Assembly (NCBI GenBank): GCA_035370245.1
Contig: DAOOVO010000136.1
Span: forward strand, 1-8,767
DNA from: Pseudobacteroides sp035370245
Lineage (GTDB): Bacteria > Bacillota > Clostridia > Acetivibrionales > DSM-2933
Length of the DNA: 8,767 nucleotides
Direction: 5' to 3'
Within the stretch, counting starts at the first letter, position 1. The number at the start of each line of letters is the position of its first letter. This document shows positions 6,771 to 8,767 of the stretch, one piece after another. The position numbers and the translations under genes are program-made. Below the pieces are notes generated by a model, which was not told where the DNA came from, did no database searches, and was given only the letters and a program-made list of their open reading frames with translations.

Positions 6771-6798
6771 AGTGTATTGTATATTTGAATTTGTTCAA
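6771..6798 (-). promoter_or_regulatory. Tentative sigma-factor gene promoter
   Basis: On the - strand TTGAAC (6798-6793), 16 bp and TACACT (6776-6771) give 4/6 matches at both hexamers. The start would be near 6764, placing the palindrome at 6760-6747 just downstream in operator position. TGAAC also resembles ECF -35 elements, so autoregulation is conceivable. Other AT-rich pairs, such as TTCAAA with TATAAA further upstream, cannot be excluded. Confidence 0.25.
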
Positions 6799-6874
6799 AA
6801 TATTTTATAATAAAAATTAAATTACTTTGAACTAAAAAACTCTAAATGTCAATAATAAAATTAAAATTTTGAAT

Positions 6875-6915
6875 TGTTAAATTTATGTTAAGTTTTGTTG
6901 TATTACAAATGTTAA
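6875..6915. promoter_or_regulatory. Candidate PhoP boxes upstream of the phosphate operon
   Basis: TGTTAA (TTAACA on the - strand) occurs at 6875-6880 and 6886-6891, separated by exactly 5 bp. A weaker TGTTGT is at 6896-6901 and a third perfect copy at 6910-6915. Gram-positive PhoP binds direct repeats of TTAACA-like hexamers with about 5-bp spacing. The tandem pair lies just upstream of the -35 (6898-6903) of a phosphate transport operon. AT-rich DNA makes such hexamers common, so the spacing, the position and the downstream genes carry the argument. Confidence 0.45.
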
Positions 6916-6926
6916 TTATATATAAT
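6898..6926 (+). promoter_or_regulatory. Promoter of the DUF47-pit operon
   Basis: TTGTAT (6898-6903), a 17-bp spacer and a perfect TATAAT (6921-6926) form a good sigma-A-type promoter. It would start near 6933 and give a short leader of about 34 nt. The ribosome binding site is GAAGG (6955-6959), 7 nt before the ATG at 6967. One TGTTAA copy (6910-6915) lies within the spacer. Confidence 0.6.
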
Positions 6927-6966
6927 CGACTCAACGAATTTAATTCATACGGAAGAAGGTAATGTA

Positions 6967-7590
6967 ATGTTTAGGGTTTCTCGAAGAGAAGAGATTTTTT
7001 TTGATTATTTTGTCGAAACAGCTGAAAACGCATGTAAAGGTGCGGAAATACTTGAAGAATTAATGAATAATTATGTTAATGTTCAGGACAAGATAAAAGC
7101 TATTGAAGAAGCTGAACATGAAGGCGACAAGCAGGTTCACAAAATTCTTAAGCAGCTTAACAGATCGTTTATTACACCAATTGATAGAGAAGATATCAAT
7201 TTGATCGCAAAAGAGCTTGATAATATCACAGACAGCATAGAATCTACTGCTCACAGGTTTAATATGTTTAATGTGCAGTCTATACCTGAGGACGCAAAAA
7301 AACTTGCCAAATTAATTACTACGTCAACAAAAGAAGTAAAAGAACTTATGATAGAGCTTAAAAACATGAAGAAAAGCAAAAAAATATCTGAGAAAATTAT
7401 TGAGATTAACAGACTGGAAAATGAAGCGGATTTTATATTCAGGGAAGCTGTTACCAAATTGTTTTTAATAGAAAAGGATAGTATGGAAGTTATTAAATGG
7501 AAGGAAATTTATGATTATTTAGAAAACACCCTTGACGTTTGCGAGGATGTGGCAAATATTGTTGAAGGGGTTGTTATGAAACATGCTTAG
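6967..7590 (+). CDS. DUF47 family PhoU-like phosphate transport accessory protein
   Basis: This 207-residue cytoplasmic, all-helical protein belongs to PF01865 (DUF47, PhoU-related), the usual partner of PiT permeases. Members are thought to regulate or assist phosphate uptake. Two PhoU-like half-repeats are visible. The first has the acidic motif EAEHEGD (48-54) followed by RSFITPIDREDI (66-77) and LDNITDSIE (84-92). The second has LENEAD (150-155) and ends with YLENTLDVCEDVANIVEG (184-201). PhoU-type ExxxD motifs bind metal ions; whether that holds here is not shown. There is no signal peptide or membrane helix. Its last 8 bp overlap the start of the permease gene, indicating translational coupling and joint function. 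Length is normal for the family, and regulation by phosphate is suggested by the TTAACA-type repeats upstream. Confidence 0.92.
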   Translation: MFRVSRREEIFFDYFVETAENACKGAEILEELMNNYVNVQDKIKAIEEAEHEGDKQVHKILKQLNRSFITPIDREDINLIAKELDNITDSIESTAHRFNMFNVQSIPEDAKKLAKLITTSTKEVKELMIELKNMKKSKKISEKIIEINRLENEADFIFREAVTKLFLIEKDSMEVIKWKEIYDYLENTLDVCEDVANIVEGVVMKHA

Positions 7591-8605
7591 TATGGTTATT
7601 CTAATAATTATTCTTGCATTAAGCTTCGACTTTATTAACGGTTTCCATGACACGGCCACTTCTGTTGCAACGTCAATATCTACAAGAGCTTTAGCACCAA
7701 AGACAGCAATCCTCATGGCTGCTGTCTTAAATACTGCGGGGGCATTAACAAGCAGTAAAGTTGCAATGACCGTATCTCAGGGCATATTTAAAGATCAAAT
7801 GATAAAGGAAGTCGGCGGAGATAAGGGAATAATGTTTGTTATTATAGCGTCTCTGGTATCGGCTATAATATGGAATCTTGTAACATGGTATTTCGGAATT
7901 CCAAGCAGTTCATCCCATGCATTGTTTGGAGGCATGATAGGAGCATCGGTTGCATATATAGGTACAATGGATGTTCTGCATGCAGAGGGAATTGTTTATA
8001 AAGTTTTGATACCACTCTTTACATCACCTGTAATAGGTTTTGTTCTAGGACTTATTGTAATGAAATTTCTCTATTTTGCGTTAAGAAGATTAACACCTCA
8101 TATTGTAAATACGGTATTTTCCAAGTTTCAAATTCTTTCTGCAGCTTTTATGGCTTTTGCACATGGGGGAAATGATGCCCAAAAATCAATGGGTATAATA
8201 ACAATAGCTCTTATTGCGGCAGATATGAATGGTGGGAGCACAGAAGTCCACATTTGGGTTGTTTTAGCATGTGCACTGGCCATGGGACTTGGTACATCAA
8301 TCGGAGGTTGGAGGATCATAAAGACAATGGGAGTCAATATGATTAAACTTTCGCCTATAAACGGATTTGCTGCACAGACCGGAGCTGCTGTTGTTATTGA
8401 GGCTATGACTCGAATAGGTGCTCCTGTCAGTACTACACATATAATTTCCACAACAATTATGGGAGTTGGAGCCGCAAAAAGATTGAAGGCTGTAAGATGG
8501 ACATTGGCAAAAAGTATAGTTGGTGCATGGGTATTGACTATACCGATAACTTCCGTAATAGGTGCAGTTATTATCATGGTATTTAAACTTGTGCTGGGAA
8601 TATAA
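7583..8605 (+). CDS. pit: PiT family inorganic phosphate permease
   Basis: This 340-residue integral membrane transporter of the PiT family (PF01384) takes up inorganic phosphate, in bacteria usually as a metal-phosphate complex with protons. Family signatures are all present. The N-terminal FDFINGFHDTATSVAT (15-30) and the later AFAHGGNDAQKSMG (191-204) are the duplicated signature with conserved Asn/Asp. GIPSSSSHALFGG (105-117) and GAPVSTTHIISTTIMGVG (279-296) are the paired Ser/His motifs. GGWRIIKTMG (241-250) is also typical. About ten hydrophobic segments are seen. The ATG overlaps the DUF47 gene by 8 bp. GAAGGGG (7564-7570) lies 12 nt upstream, and a second ATG at 7592 is a less likely start. 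A hairpin terminator follows, so DUF47-pit forms a closed two-gene operon. No truncation or missing motif is seen. Confidence 0.95.
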   Translation: MLSMVILIIILALSFDFINGFHDTATSVATSISTRALAPKTAILMAAVLNTAGALTSSKVAMTVSQGIFKDQMIKEVGGDKGIMFVIIASLVSAIIWNLVTWYFGIPSSSSHALFGGMIGASVAYIGTMDVLHAEGIVYKVLIPLFTSPVIGFVLGLIVMKFLYFALRRLTPHIVNTVFSKFQILSAAFMAFAHGGNDAQKSMGIITIALIAADMNGGSTEVHIWVVLACALAMGLGTSIGGWRIIKTMGVNMIKLSPINGFAAQTGAAVVIEAMTRIGAPVSTTHIISTTIMGVGAAKRLKAVRWTLAKSIVGAWVLTIPITSVIGAVIIMVFKLVLGI

Positions 8606-8642
8606 AATACATATAATTATAATGAAAAAATAATGAAAAAAG

Positions 8643-8693
8643 AACCTATGTAATCAAAAGATATAGATTTATATATAATAACATAGGTTTTTT
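8643..8693. terminator. Intrinsic terminator, possibly bidirectional
   Basis: AACCTATGT (8643-8651) pairs perfectly with ACATAGGTT (8681-8689), and the T-run continues to 8693. The 29-nt interval can itself fold partly (ATATA at 8661-8665 with TATAT at 8670-8674). An A-run precedes the left arm, which gives a T-run after the stem on the - strand as well. It lies 37 bp after the pit stop and would also serve a convergent gene entering from the right edge. Confidence 0.75.
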
Positions 8694-8715
8694 ATATTTA
8701 TTATAAATGTTTTAT

Positions 8716-8767
8716 TTATATTTGATTCCACTGCATAAACTCTTTTTTTACAATAGATGTACCTTGA
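8716..8767 (-). CDS. Possible 3' end of a convergent gene (partial)
   Basis: On the - strand a frame enters from the window edge and ends at TAA (8718-8716), encoding QGTSIVKKEFMQWNQI. I do not recognise the family. Sixteen codons is weak evidence alone. The bidirectional-looking terminator just beyond the stop supports a convergent gene here. Confidence 0.35.
   Translation of the reverse strand, partial: QGTSIVKKEFMQWNQI

Noticed and set aside
6784..6799. TTTGAA-TTTG-TTCAAA inverted repeat in the divergent promoter region
   Set aside because: A 6-bp AT-rich stem is expected by chance in this sequence, and it overlaps only a weak candidate promoter.
6962..6969. ATGTAATG start-stop just before the DUF47 gene, and a similar ATGTAA at 124-129
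   Set aside because: The spacing from the ribosome binding site is too short (2 nt) at 6962 and too long (about 17 nt) at 124. AT-rich DNA makes ATGTAA common.
8128..8577. Long - strand open frame (149 codons) opposite pit
   Set aside because: It is a shadow of the phosphate permease gene: hydrophobic codons read in reverse give a hydrophobic but unrelated frame, with no promoter or ribosome binding site.

Overview
This AT-rich window looks like chromosomal DNA from a low-GC Firmicute of class Clostridia. Strong AAGGAG/GAGGAGG ribosome binding sites and TATAAT-type promoters fit this. So do a copper-amine-oxidase-like stalk-domain protein and a secreted protein with pre-peptidase C-terminal (PPC) domains and a DUF4855-like region. 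A cellulolytic-clostridia relative (Acetivibrio/Ruminiclostridium-like) is my guess, but no marker in the window proves it. I see no tRNA, rRNA, CRISPR array, insertion sequence or prophage gene.

Layout. 1-96 is the 3' end of an unidentified + strand gene. 180-2856 holds two secreted proteins 34 bp apart, probably one operon: a small copper-amine-oxidase-like domain protein and a PPC-PPC-DUF4855-like protein. A promoter (TATAAT at 92-97) and a perfect 16-bp tandem repeat lie ahead of them. 2952-5780 is a complete uvrA, the nucleotide excision repair damage sensor. It has an extended -10 promoter whose -35 is overlapped by a LexA/SOS-box-like palindrome. No uvrB is present.

Convergent to uvrA is a - strand unit: an ECF-type sigma factor (6167-6727) followed by what looks like the 5'-truncated remains of an anti-sigma or sensor gene (5788 to about 6186). 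The sigma gene still ends in a strong ribosome binding site and a TTG overlapping its stop codon, as in a coupled sigma/anti-sigma pair. However, the frame entered there ends after 16 codons. No other candidate regulator for this sigma factor lies in the window. Its leader has a perfect 14-bp palindrome that could form a hairpin competing with one that hides the ribosome binding site.

Divergent from sigma, 6967-8605 is an overlapping two-gene phosphate transport operon: a PhoU-like DUF47 protein and a PiT phosphate permease. Its promoter carries TGTTAA repeats (TTAACA on the other strand) resembling Gram-positive PhoP boxes. A hairpin that could terminate in both directions (8643-8693) separates it from the possible 3' end of a convergent - strand gene at the window edge.

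Most genes belong to known families. The points most worth a second look are the sigma/anti-sigma remnant junction, the sigma leader, the two promoter-overlapping operators (SOS-like and Pho-like), and the uncharacterised secreted pair.
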